This document shows, piece after piece, positions 7,077 through 15,922 of a stretch of 64,000 bases of DNA. The stretch comes from an uncultured Eggerthellaceae bacterium (GTDB lineage Bacteria > Actinomycetota > Coriobacteriia > Coriobacteriales > Eggerthellaceae). Each line of letters starts with the position of its first letter. Position 1 is the stretch's first letter. The position numbers were made by a program, and so were the translations under genes. The notes beneath the pieces are model-generated. The model was not told the origin of the DNA, did no database searches, and was given only the letters and a program-made list of their open reading frames with translations. The stretch lies in assembly GCA_946618265.1 (NCBI GenBank), contig CAMOLA010000001.1:124001-188000 (forward strand), given 5' to 3'.

Positions 7077-9239
7077 CTAGTCCTCGTTGTCCGCCAGGTC
7101 GTCGAGGTTTTCGATGTCGATGAGGAAGTTGCGCACGACCTCGTCTTCGAGCGCCTGGTATTCCGGCGATTCCAGCGGTTGGCACGCGGCGAGCTTCTCG
7201 AAAATGTTCTGCGGCGTGACCGGCACGTACCCGCGTTTCACGAGCCCTGTTTTGTAGGCTTCTTCGATTGCTTCGCGCGCGGCGAGGTACATGTCGTAAC
7301 GCGGCATGCCGCCCGAAAGGCGCACGAGCGTTTCGCGGTCGATGGCGCGCATCGATGGATGGTCGTCGGCGATTTCCAGCCAGATGGCGGCGCGCTCGTC
7401 TTCGTCGGGGTTGTCGATGTCCACGATGGTGAGCGGCTCGAGCAGGTCGAGGAAGAACAGATCGGGCTCGCCGGTCGTCGTCGCAGTCGCGAACACGAAC
7501 ACATCAGGGTCTTCGACTGCCGAACGGATGAGGTTTACCGCCTCGCGCGCGCCTCGAGAGATGTTGGCCATGATGAAGTTGCCGATTCCCTCGGGGTTTT
7601 CTGGGGGCGCGGGCATTGACCAGGTGTCGAGCTGCTCGATGACGAGAATCGCCGGAGCCTCGAACTTGTTCTGCGCGTGGTTCATGCGCGGGCGGTGGTT
7701 GCCTTGCGTCATCACGACGAGCACGGGCATGCCCTGAATGCCCTCTTCCATGGCCATGCGGAGCACGGGCAGCCCGATTTCTGCGGCGGTCGCTTCCACG
7801 AAACGCGAGGCGTCTTCGACGACGGGCGACCTGAACACGAGTGTGTCGAGCGCCGGCGGGCGGGTTAGGCCATGCTGTTCGTTGAGCGTGGCTACAAGGT
7901 CGAGGAATTCGGGGTCGTTGTGCATTCCGATGCCAATGCCGCGCATGGCCGCGATTGCGTGATCGTAGCCCTTGAGCGTGCTGTAGTTCGGCTGGCGGTT
8001 GCTCATGTCGGGCACGTTGGGCATCGACGGCATGACTTGCTTGGGAGCCTTCTGCGGGGTTTGCTCGCCGCGTTTGGCGATGCTGTGCTGATCGGCGGCG
8101 GGCTGGAGCGGCGCGCCATCAGGGCTGCTTGTTTGCGTAGGTTGGTGGGCCGCTTGCGCTTGCTCGGCCGCTTCATCCTTGCTGGTCGACTGGGCGACGA
8201 CGTTATCTATAGCTTGCATCTTGCGCGGGAATTGGGTGTTTCCTGCAATGTGGTCGAGCTGCTCTTGCAGTGCGTCCTTGCGGGCTTCCGCCATCACGTT
8301 TTCCATGGTCAGTTCAGGCTCTGGCGTTGCTGCCGTTGTTTTGCTGGATTGCGCGAACGCGTCGTGCGCTTGAGCGCGCTCGCTGTCGAGGGTCACCACT
8401 TCCGCGCCCGATCCCTCGTTGGTGGCTGCGTGGTAGCTTTTGCCGATGGAATAGTCCCGGTACATGTCGTAGGGGTTGAAATCATTGACGTCGGCAACGC
8501 AAAGATTGGGCTGGATGCCGGATTTGGACCGATCGCGGGAGTCGGGGCGGTCCGCGTCCTCGCTATCTTTTTCCGAGGCGATATTTCCGGTATTGGGTTC
8601 GGCGTTTTCGGTGGCATAGTCGTCTTTGTTTGGGGCGTTGGTGTCCATGGCGTCCGAAGCCTCCTCTCGGATTGTGGGAGCAGGCGGTGCGAACATCGCT
8701 TCAACGCCGGACACGTCATCATCGTCGGCCGAGGGCGCGGGGTTTGCGTCGATCAGGGTGCCGGGCTCGCCGTTCACGATGTTGAGGGCGCTTGCGCGCG
8801 GGATGGAAATGCTCTCGACCTTCACGACCGACGCTTCTCCTGCCCCGAAATCTTGCGAAATCATCTCGGCCATATCCTCGAGCTCTTCGCGCGAGAAGCC
8901 GTATTCCGCCAGCCGATCGAGCGCCATGTTCTGCAGCTTGCTTGCGCATGCGGCGATTTCGTCGCGTGTCAGGTAAGGTTCGAGCTTTTCGAATACGTAT
9001 TCGGCCATTGAACGTTCCTTGAGGTCGCAAGCGAGGTTCCATGCCTCGCGCAGGCCCGAGAGAGCCATGCCGTCGGGAATGCTCGGATCGGTTGCCGCCT
9101 TTTCGTAAGCCGCTAGGTACAAGTGCATGCCCAGGACCAAATCGCCTTCGGCGCACGCGTCGGCCGCTTTGCTCAGAAAATCACTCGATTGCTCGCTATA
9201 ACCGCCGTTGCTCTGGTTGGGCATATCGTGTTCGTTCAT
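7077..9239 (-). CDS. Uncharacterised protein with degenerate AAA-like C-terminal domain
   Basis: Protein of 720 aa. Residues ~1-130 are helical and TPR-like (LYLAAYEKAA, GLREAWNLACDL). Residues ~135-400 are acidic and low-complexity. Residues ~430-720 look like an AAA+ module: TLVFRSPVVEDASRF where a P-loop would be, a Walker-B-like APAILVIEQLD (~528), an FATATTTGEP sensor-1-like segment, and a lid region ending in SGGMPRYDMYLAAREAIEEAY. The Gly-x4-Gly-Lys-Ser/Thr P-loop is missing, so ATP hydrolysis is unlikely. AAGGAGG sits 7 nt before the ATG. It precedes the MutY-like gene by 6 bp. The function is not recognised; a scaffold derived from an AAA ATPase is my inference. Confidence 0.55.
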   Translation of the reverse strand: MNEHDMPNQSNGGYSEQSSDFLSKAADACAEGDLVLGMHLYLAAYEKAATDPSIPDGMALSGLREAWNLACDLKERSMAEYVFEKLEPYLTRDEIAACASKLQNMALDRLAEYGFSREELEDMAEMISQDFGAGEASVVKVESISIPRASALNIVNGEPGTLIDANPAPSADDDDVSGVEAMFAPPAPTIREEASDAMDTNAPNKDDYATENAEPNTGNIASEKDSEDADRPDSRDRSKSGIQPNLCVADVNDFNPYDMYRDYSIGKSYHAATNEGSGAEVVTLDSERAQAHDAFAQSSKTTAATPEPELTMENVMAEARKDALQEQLDHIAGNTQFPRKMQAIDNVVAQSTSKDEAAEQAQAAHQPTQTSSPDGAPLQPAADQHSIAKRGEQTPQKAPKQVMPSMPNVPDMSNRQPNYSTLKGYDHAIAAMRGIGIGMHNDPEFLDLVATLNEQHGLTRPPALDTLVFRSPVVEDASRFVEATAAEIGLPVLRMAMEEGIQGMPVLVVMTQGNHRPRMNHAQNKFEAPAILVIEQLDTWSMPAPPENPEGIGNFIMANISRGAREAVNLIRSAVEDPDVFVFATATTTGEPDLFFLDLLEPLTIVDIDNPDEDERAAIWLEIADDHPSMRAIDRETLVRLSGGMPRYDMYLAAREAIEEAYKTGLVKRGYVPVTPQNIFEKLAACQPLESPEYQALEDEVVRNFLIDIENLDDLADNED

Positions 9240-9351
9240 GACCCAACCTCCTTCGCTGTAATGCCAGTGTAGTAAATCATCCTATTATGGCATGGATTGA
9301 CCGCATTCTGCGTACGTGTAGAAAAACCGTTGCCACGCTCCATATCGCGCA

Positions 9352-9436
9352 GTGACGCGGATGATACAGCGCCTCAGGGGTAATGTATCGTTTTCAATGA
9401 TGCATTACCCCTGAGGCGCTGTATCATCCGCGTCAC
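9352..9436. repeat. Perfect 34-bp inverted repeat (85-bp palindrome)
   Basis: Bases 9352-9385 and 9403-9436 are exact reverse complements over 34 bp, with a 17-nt loop. The right arm contains the stop codon of the HAD gene (9433-9435). No T-run follows immediately on either strand, although an AAAAA/TTTTT tract occurs about 25 bp away. It is far longer than ordinary terminators here. Confidence 0.9.
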
Positions 9437-10140
9437 TTGCCTTTTGGAACATCCATTTTCCAGTCGAGGACGGGCCAGTTGCGCTTCTTGGCTATCTTGC
9501 TCATCCCGGTGTTGGGGGATACGGCGAATGGGTGGTTGGCGGCTGCGAGCAGGGGCTCGTCGGAATGGTGGTCGCCGAATGCGTATTCGATGACCCAATT
9601 GTCTTCGCCGAATTGAGCGTCGGCCCAGCGTTTGAGCGCGGCGATTTTCTCTTCGCCTTCGATGGGGCGGCCGTCGACTTCGCGCGTGTAGGTGCCGTCT
9701 GCGGCCACCTTCATGCGCGTCGAGATCTGGTGTTGGAACGGGTGGCTTTCCATGGCGCGCAATACGATGGGCTCGAACGACGCCGAAACCACCACGACCT
9801 CGCAGCCCTCCATGACGCAACGGCGCATGGCTTCGTCGGCTTTCGGGCGGAACCGCTTGGCGATGATCTTGTCGTAGAAATCGATCAGGTAGCGGTCGAC
9901 TTGCGCCTTGTGTTTGCCTTCGAAAGCCTTGAACACCTGGCCGCGCACCCAGGCCTCGTTTTGGGGCAGATGCCACTTGTAGGCGAGTCCCCAGAACCCG
10001 ATCTTGAGCGATGTGATTGGCGAGATCTTGCGTTCGAAAATGAGGCGATTAACGAGCCACGATGGTGACGACCCCTCGATGGACGTGTCGTCGAAATCGA
10101 ATACGGCGATTTTCACCTTGTCGTTTTCGCGTTGTTTCAT
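9433..10140 (-). CDS. HAD-superfamily (SerB-like, subclass IB) phosphatase
   Basis: Protein of 235 aa. HAD motif I is FDFDDTS, with nucleophile D15 and acid/base D17. Motif II is VVVVSASFEP. Motif IV is YAFGDHHSDEPLL near the C-terminus. The cap inserted between motifs I and II is mainly helical (SWLVNRLIFERK onward). Such enzymes dephosphorylate small phosphoesters such as phosphoserine or lysophospholipids; the substrate cannot be told here. No signal peptide is visible, so it is cytoplasmic. The ATG at 10140 has no clear Shine-Dalgarno sequence and an internal GTG (VKIAVFDFDD) is a possible alternative start. It is transcribed away from the MFS gene. Confidence 0.85.
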   Translation of the reverse strand: MKQRENDKVKIAVFDFDDTSIEGSSPSWLVNRLIFERKISPITSLKIGFWGLAYKWHLPQNEAWVRGQVFKAFEGKHKAQVDRYLIDFYDKIIAKRFRPKADEAMRRCVMEGCEVVVVSASFEPIVLRAMESHPFQHQISTRMKVAADGTYTREVDGRPIEGEEKIAALKRWADAQFGEDNWVIEYAFGDHHSDEPLLAAANHPFAVSPNTGMSKIAKKRNWPVLDWKMDVPKGK

Positions 10141-10327
10141 AGTTCGTATAGTGTATCAAAATACGAGGTATTGGTGAAATGGGGGGGCAGGCACCATGTC
10201 CTGCGGTAAACGAAGGGTGTTACCGATGCGTTGCCGTGAAATGTGACAACCGGTGCTCCGTCCCAATCGACTGTATCCGTTTAGGGTTGACGTTTTCCGA
10301 TGAGCAACTGCAAGTAAGCTAGGCGTT

Positions 10328-11776
10328 ATGATAGACAGCATGCATCATAGCGAGCGAAATAGCATGGGAGGCGAACGTGCGGCGGAGTCGAGGGCTGGCG
10401 TGTATGTGCTGTTCGCGCTTGCGACCATCGGTGCGGCGCTGGGCAACCTATCGCAGACGGGGCTCAACGCTATGTTGCCTGCAACGATGGATGATTTCGG
10501 TGTTGCGGTAGATGTGGGGCAGTGGCTGACGACCGGCTACATGCTGATGCTCGGAGTTGCGGTTCCGGTGGCGACGTTTCTCATGCAACGGTTGAGCGAC
10601 CGTGAATACTTATTGGTGAGCTTCGGGTTGTTTGCTGCAGGGTCGCTCGTTGATTGCGTTGCGCCCGAGTTTTTCAGCATGCTGTTCGGGCGCGTGCTCC
10701 AAGCGATTGCCGTGGGCCTTCTCATTCCGAAGAACCAGACGATTTCGATGACGAAGTTTCCGCCCGGCAAGCAGGCGACTGCCATGGGAATTGCCGGAAT
10801 CGCCCTCGGATTTGCGCCGAATATCGGGCCTACCGTGGGCGGCGCGTTGGACTCTGCTTTTGGGTGGCGAAGCTTCTTCGTGCTTTTGGCGGGCGTGTCC
10901 GGATTGCTTTTGGTGCTTACGGTGCTGTTTGTGAAAAAGGGCCCTGCCGATGACCCATCCGCCCCGTTCGAAACGCTGTCGTTCGTGTACTCGACGATTG
11001 GCTTCGGCGGTGTGCTGTTGGGGCTTTCGCAGGCGAGCAGCTATGGATTGGCCAGCGGATGGGTGTGGGCGCCTGTCGCGGTTGGGGCCGTGGGCCTTGT
11101 GCTGTTCGTGCGCCGTCAACGCGTTTTGGGCGAGCGCTGCCGTTTGTCGTCGACAGCTCAGCCGCTTATGGACTTGCAGATTTTTTCGTCACGCACGTTT
11201 AACGTGGGGTTGCTTGCGTCCGTGTTCCTATTTGCTTGCTATATGGGGGTGACGCTCGTCATTCCGTTGTACGTGCAGGATGTGCTGGGAGGGACGTCGC
11301 TTGATTCGGGTCTGGTCGTCTTTCCGGCGACGTTCACGGCTCTGGCGGTAAATCCCCTTTCGGGAATTATGGCGGACAAGACGTCGCCGCGGTTGGTGGC
11401 GTTGATTTTCGGGACGTTCCTCGTGGTGGGTTCTGTGGCGTGCGTGTTTATCGGTGAAGAGACTCCGCTGTGGCTGCTGTCGGTGTATCAGACGACGCGC
11501 GCCATCGGCGTTTCCGGGCTCATAGGCCCGTTGCTGACGTATGCGTTGTCGGGTCTTGAGGGACCGCTGGTTCCGCATGGCAGTTCGGCTTCGGTCGTCA
11601 TTCGACAAGTGGCGGCGACGTTCGGCACCGCGATCATGGTGTTTTGCGTCGCGGCGCTGTTGCCGCTTGCAGCGTCTGGCGATGTAACGCCGGCCATGCC
11701 GTACCAGGTAGCGTTTGGGTTTTCGGCCGTCATGGCGACTCTGAGCTTGGGCGTTATCGTTTTGCGCGTGAGGTAG
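10328..11776 (+). CDS. DHA2-family MFS drug/metabolite exporter
   Basis: Integral membrane protein of 482 aa with about 14 hydrophobic segments, the size and topology of EmrB/QacA-type proton-coupled exporters. Recognisable elements are the LPATMDDFGV segment after TM1, WLTTGYMLMLGVAVP in TM2, LFGRVLQAIAVGLLIPKNQ in TM4 and the motif-C-like GIALGFAPNIGPTVGGAL in TM5. The final ~20 residues are hydrophobic and the protein ends VIVLRVR. ATG 10328 is kept although the ribosome site is weak; ATG 10364 is also possible. It stands alone between a divergent HAD gene and the AT-rich element. The substrate is unknown. Confidence 0.88.
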   Translation: MIDSMHHSERNSMGGERAAESRAGVYVLFALATIGAALGNLSQTGLNAMLPATMDDFGVAVDVGQWLTTGYMLMLGVAVPVATFLMQRLSDREYLLVSFGLFAAGSLVDCVAPEFFSMLFGRVLQAIAVGLLIPKNQTISMTKFPPGKQATAMGIAGIALGFAPNIGPTVGGALDSAFGWRSFFVLLAGVSGLLLVLTVLFVKKGPADDPSAPFETLSFVYSTIGFGGVLLGLSQASSYGLASGWVWAPVAVGAVGLVLFVRRQRVLGERCRLSSTAQPLMDLQIFSSRTFNVGLLASVFLFACYMGVTLVIPLYVQDVLGGTSLDSGLVVFPATFTALAVNPLSGIMADKTSPRLVALIFGTFLVVGSVACVFIGEETPLWLLSVYQTTRAIGVSGLIGPLLTYALSGLEGPLVPHGSSASVVIRQVAATFGTAIMVFCVAALLPLAASGDVTPAMPYQVAFGFSAVMATLSLGVIVLRVR

Positions 11777-11892
11777 TTCGTCGTCGCGCTGTTCGCTGCA
11801 TATGCGGCGCCCGGGCAGCTTTCGGCCGATATATCATGCTGCTGTTCGTAGTCGCTATAAAAATAGAGTGAAATAGTAACAATAAAAAATGC

Positions 11893-12128
11893 AGAATTGT
11901 TCGATTTCTAGCTAAATGCCCATGAGAATGTTCAGAAATTGCAATTATGTTTGATTTCGCGAGATGTAGTAGATATATTGATTAAAGCACGTCTCGTTGA
12001 ACAGGGAAAACGTTAACAGAAATCTCAAGCTACTCAATGAGCCCACCAATTATCAAACAAAATCGTAAATTATGAACAATATAGAGGAGATTTTCTGCAA
12101 AATCAAACAAAACCTAAAAAAATTATCA
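11893..12128. repeat. AT-rich symmetric element A (four ~33-bp motif copies)
   Basis: This occupies most of the 477-bp gap 11777-12253. Two motif copies on the minus strand (anchors 11899 and 11949) and two on the plus strand (anchors 12052 and 12102) share a core like ATCAAACAnAAT followed, in the inner copies, by TGAACA. Copies within a pair are 50 bp apart. The same arrangement, colinear and with no gaps over nearly all of its length, occurs at 44990-45225 (offset 33,097 for every anchor block checked). Composition contrasts sharply with the GC-rich surroundings. Confidence 0.85.
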
Positions 12129-12132
12129 TATT

Positions 12133-12182
12133 GTTGCGACCGCCATCGCTTCTGCGAGCGATGGCGGTCGCAACAGCTTTTC
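12133..12182 (+). terminator. Strong 18-bp hairpin between AT-rich element and SNF2 gene
   Basis: 12133-12150 pairs perfectly with 12157-12174 (loop TCTGCG), followed by AGCTTTTC. It lies about 80 bp upstream of the SNF2 start, so it terminates transcripts coming from the AT-rich element or acts as an attenuator. Confidence 0.75.
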
Positions 12183-12253
12183 TTAGCGCTACCTTCGAGG
12201 TGAATGCGATACACTTTTGGGCGTTCAGCAGAAGTTTTGCTCTAGGAGCCTAC

Positions 12254-15200
12254 ATGTTACTTGATGCGATCATGAGCGCAGCGGCGCTCGATACCACGTT
12301 CGGCAAGGGACTTTCGCTCATGCGGGCGGGCAAGGTCGACGTGTTCGACGTCACATACGATGCGGATGACGAGTCAGCGCATGTTGCGGCTTTCGTGGAA
12401 GGGTCGGCGGATAGCGATTACACGGCGTCGGTCGTGTTGGAAATGGCGGCTGGGCGCGTGCGGTCGTACTCGTGCGTATGCCCTGCGGCGCTCAAGTACG
12501 ACGGCATGTGCAAGCATTCGGTAGCGACCGCGCTGGCGTACCTCGATTCGATCGGCATGCTCGGCGTTGCTGGTTCTCCGGGGGTAAGGCAAAAGCTGGC
12601 GGCGGAACCTGTCCGCAAGCCCGAGCCGATAACCAGCTATGCCATCGAGGATTTGATGTCGCGCTATGCCGAGCAAGCTGCGACTCAAAGCGAGACGCTG
12701 GCCCGCGAAGCCCAAGAAGAGCGAGAACCTGCTCCCGAGCCGGCCGATATCACCTGCATCATCGGCATCGGCGAAGGGTCGTATTCCAATCGTTACGTCA
12801 GCAACGAAACCTGGAATGTTGGCCTGCGCGTCACGCGTGGCAAGGCGAGCTATGTCGTCAAGCATATCGACGAGGTCGTGCATGCCTGGCGTGCCGGTAG
12901 GTTGTATTCATACGGCAAGAACCTCTCATTCGTGCATCGTCGCGCCGCGTTCACCGAGCACGCCAATGCCATACTGGAGATGCTCGCGCCCATCGTCGAT
13001 GCGCAATGGGCCCTTCATACCGCCCGCGACAACCGTTACTATTCGCAACCCAGCCTTTCGACCAAGACGCTGCCGCTTTCCACGGCGCAGCTCGGGCGGC
13101 TGCTCGATCTTTGCGTGGGCGCGAACATCGAACTGGATACGTTGGAGCGGAGCCGCTATAGGCGCCGTCGGGGAAGCGGCAAGGCTGCCAAGAACGTCAT
13201 TCCCGTCGTCGACGGCGACCCGAAGCTGCAGGTGGTTATCGAGCCAAGCGAGCTGGGCGGATACGATTTGCTCGTATCCAACGGAGCCATGGAATGTGTG
13301 GTGGCAGGGGGCCGCGTCTACTTGATTGCCGGCGACGCCGTCTGTCGCTGCAGCAAGGAGTTTTCGGCGGAAATGGGTGCGTTCTGTGCGTCGCTTTTAC
13401 CAGCGCGCGAGGTGCTGCATATTCGCGATGCCGACATGCCGAAGTTCTGCGCATCGGTGCTGCCCGCTATGCGCAAGCACACGCGTCTGAATGCGCCCGA
13501 CAGCCTTTGGGGGCTCATGCCGCCTGTTGCCGAATTCGAGTTTCGGATCGGCGAGGAGAACGGCTTCGTGTTCTGTCAGGGCGTTGTGTCCTACGATGGG
13601 CAGAGGCTCGACCTGTTCGAGCCTGCGCGAGAAGGCCAGCCCGTTCGGCACGTGGCTCGCGAAATCGCTGCGCAGCGGGCGGTCAGCCAATTCTTCCCCA
13701 AAGGAAATCACGCGACGCCGAATTACGCGTTCCCCGCGCGTGCGGGCTATTCGCATACCGCTGTCGCCCCGTGGTCCAGGAGTTCGTATGGCTCGCAGGC
13801 AACGCAAGCGCGGAAGCTGCCACCGTTCCCCTTCTTCGATGAAGGGGACGATGCGGCTTACTATCTGTTGTTCACCGATGGCTTGCGCGAGCTTGCGAAG
13901 TTGGGCGACGTGTTGCTGTCAGAGAGGCTGCGCAACGTGGAGGTGCGCCAAGCGCCCAGCGTGCGCGTCGATGCGAGCGTGAAGAGCGGACTTCTCGATA
14001 TCGCAGTTCAATCGCCCGATATGACGCCGGACGAGCTGGTTGCCTACTTGGCATCGTACCGACGGCGTCAGCGCTATGTTCGCTTGGACAACGGCGATAT
14101 CGTGCTATTGGACGGCAGCGTGGGCGCTCTGGCTGATCTGGCTGATGGCTTGGGGGTCGAGGCGGCCGATTTGGTCGGAGGCGTGGAGGGCATGCCGGCC
14201 AACCGAACGCTGTTCGTCGACGCCATGCTCAAGCGCGCGGGCGGCGTGCGTCTCAATCGCAATGAGGGCTTTCGGGCCATCGTGCGCGATTTCGAGACGA
14301 TCGCCGATGCAGACTTCACGGCGCCGGCCGCCGTTCGCGACATCTTGCGCCCGTATCAGACCGAGGGCTTCAAGTGGTTGTGCACGTTAGGCAAGACCGG
14401 GTTTGGCGGAATACTTGCCGATGATATGGGATTGGGCAAAACGTTGCAGATGATCGCGTATTTTCTGCACGAACGCGAGTCGCAATGCGCAGATTCGCTG
14501 CTGTCGACGGAGGGGCAGTCAATCGCGTCTGCGCTGGCGGATTCGTCGGGCGTGGATTTGGATGTCGGGCGTACGGTGGAAGATTTCCAGCTTCCGGCGA
14601 CGGTCAGGCTTGGGGCATTGGAGACGGTTCCCAATTCCGTCCAGCCGCTTCCCGCGCTCGTGGTGTGCCCTGCGTCTCTCGTGTACAACTGGATGTCCGA
14701 GCTGGCCCGTTTCGCTCCCGAGCTCGATGCCGTGGCCGTTGCCGGGCCCAAGAAGCAGCGCATCGGCGTTATTGCCAACGCGGCGGATCATGCTGTTCTC
14801 GTGACTTCGTATGACCTGATGAAGCGCGATATCGAATCGTATGCCGATACGCAGTTCTCGTGCGTTGTGCTCGACGAGGCGCAATACATCAAGAACAGCT
14901 CGACGAAAGTCGCCAAAAGCGCCAAGCAACTGAATGCGCGCGTGCGGTTCGCGTTGACTGGCACGCCCATCGAGAATCGCCTCTCGGAGCTATGGTCGAT
15001 TTTCGACTTCCTCATGCCGGGCGTGCTCGGTTCGGCCGATTCGTTTGCCAAGCGCTTCTCCGGGCCGATCAATGCGAAGGAAGAAGGTGCAGCCAAGCGA
15101 TTGCAGAGTCTGGTCGGGCCGTTCATCCTGCGTCGTTTGAAGGGCGATGTACTGCAGGACCTTCCCGACAAGAACGAGAACATCGTGTTCGCCGAGATGG

Positions 15201-15886
15201 AGGGAGAGCAGGCGAAGCTCTATCGCGCTACGTCCGACAAGCTGGCGCTCACGCTGGCCGACCAGATGCCCGAGGAATTTGCCAGCTCGAAACTCGCGAT
15301 ACTCGCAGAGCTGACGAAGCTGCGCCAGCTCTGCTGCGATCCGCATCTGCTCTACGAGAACTATACCGCCGGATCCGCGAAGCTGGAAACCTGCATGGAG
15401 CTCGTGCGCAGCGCCTTGGAGGGCGGGCACTCGATGCTGCTGTTCTCTCAGTTCACCAGCATGCTCGATATCATCGCCGAGCGCCTGCGCGCCGAGAAGG
15501 TGGACTACTTCATGTTGACGGGGTCTACGTCCAAGGAAAATCGTGCCGATCTGGTCGAGCGCTTCCAGGCGGGCGAGGTGCCCGTGTTCCTGATTTCGCT
15601 GAAGGCGGGCGGAGTCGGACTCAACCTCACGGCGGCAGATATCGTCATCCATTACGACCCGTGGTGGAACCTCGCGGCGCAGAACCAGGCGACCGACCGT
15701 GCGCACCGTATCGGGCAGACGCGCGACGTGTCGGTGTTCAAGCTCATTGCCAAGAATACGATAGAGGAGAAGATCGTCGAGCTGCAGGAGTCGAAACGCG
15801 ACCTCGCCGAATCGGTTCTCGGCGGCGAAGTGGTCAGCGCGTCCACCATCACGCGCGACGACTTGCTGGCGCTGCTTGACGCGTAA
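12254..15886 (+). CDS. SWIM zinc-finger SNF2-family helicase/ATPase
   Basis: Intact protein of 1210 aa. An N-terminal SWIM zinc finger (C-x-C, SCVCP near residue 75, then MCKH, about residue 90) precedes a ~560-residue middle region. The SNF2 ATPase follows: motif I DDMGLGKT, motif II DEAQ (in VVLDEAQYIKN), motif III LTGTPIENRLSELW, then helicase C with QFTSMLDII, SLKAGGVGLNL and QATDRAHRIGQ. These enzymes use ATP to translocate on double-stranded DNA and displace proteins; bacterial SWIM-SNF2 proteins relate to RapA. The ATG at 12254 has AGGAG 7 nt upstream. A degraded paralogue lies 2 kb downstream on the same strand. The precise role is unknown. Confidence 0.92.
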   Translation: MLLDAIMSAAALDTTFGKGLSLMRAGKVDVFDVTYDADDESAHVAAFVEGSADSDYTASVVLEMAAGRVRSYSCVCPAALKYDGMCKHSVATALAYLDSIGMLGVAGSPGVRQKLAAEPVRKPEPITSYAIEDLMSRYAEQAATQSETLAREAQEEREPAPEPADITCIIGIGEGSYSNRYVSNETWNVGLRVTRGKASYVVKHIDEVVHAWRAGRLYSYGKNLSFVHRRAAFTEHANAILEMLAPIVDAQWALHTARDNRYYSQPSLSTKTLPLSTAQLGRLLDLCVGANIELDTLERSRYRRRRGSGKAAKNVIPVVDGDPKLQVVIEPSELGGYDLLVSNGAMECVVAGGRVYLIAGDAVCRCSKEFSAEMGAFCASLLPAREVLHIRDADMPKFCASVLPAMRKHTRLNAPDSLWGLMPPVAEFEFRIGEENGFVFCQGVVSYDGQRLDLFEPAREGQPVRHVAREIAAQRAVSQFFPKGNHATPNYAFPARAGYSHTAVAPWSRSSYGSQATQARKLPPFPFFDEGDDAAYYLLFTDGLRELAKLGDVLLSERLRNVEVRQAPSVRVDASVKSGLLDIAVQSPDMTPDELVAYLASYRRRQRYVRLDNGDIVLLDGSVGALADLADGLGVEAADLVGGVEGMPANRTLFVDAMLKRAGGVRLNRNEGFRAIVRDFETIADADFTAPAAVRDILRPYQTEGFKWLCTLGKTGFGGILADDMGLGKTLQMIAYFLHERESQCADSLLSTEGQSIASALADSSGVDLDVGRTVEDFQLPATVRLGALETVPNSVQPLPALVVCPASLVYNWMSELARFAPELDAVAVAGPKKQRIGVIANAADHAVLVTSYDLMKRDIESYADTQFSCVVLDEAQYIKNSSTKVAKSAKQLNARVRFALTGTPIENRLSELWSIFDFLMPGVLGSADSFAKRFSGPINAKEEGAAKRLQSLVGPFILRRLKGDVLQDLPDKNENIVFAEMEGEQAKLYRATSDKLALTLADQMPEEFASSKLAILAELTKLRQLCCDPHLLYENYTAGSAKLETCMELVRSALEGGHSMLLFSQFTSMLDIIAERLRAEKVDYFMLTGSTSKENRADLVERFQAGEVPVFLISLKAGGVGLNLTAADIVIHYDPWWNLAAQNQATDRAHRIGQTRDVSVFKLIAKNTIEEKIVELQESKRDLAESVLGGEVVSASTITRDDLLALLDA

Positions 15887-15887
15887 A

Positions 15888-15922
15888 AATGTGACAAAGG
15901 GGTCAGACCCCTTTGTCACATT
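15888..15922. terminator. Bidirectional hairpin, GGGGTCAGACCCC family
   Basis: A 16-bp perfect stem around loop CAG, between convergent genes. The minus-strand gene's stop lies at its right edge (15921). It shares its centre with hairpins at 21598 and 28786. Confidence 0.75.

Noticed and set aside
6018..7619. Plus-strand open frame opposite the MutY-like and AAA-like genes
   Set aside because: Shadow of two minus-strand genes with good ribosome sites. No recognisable domain in the translation.
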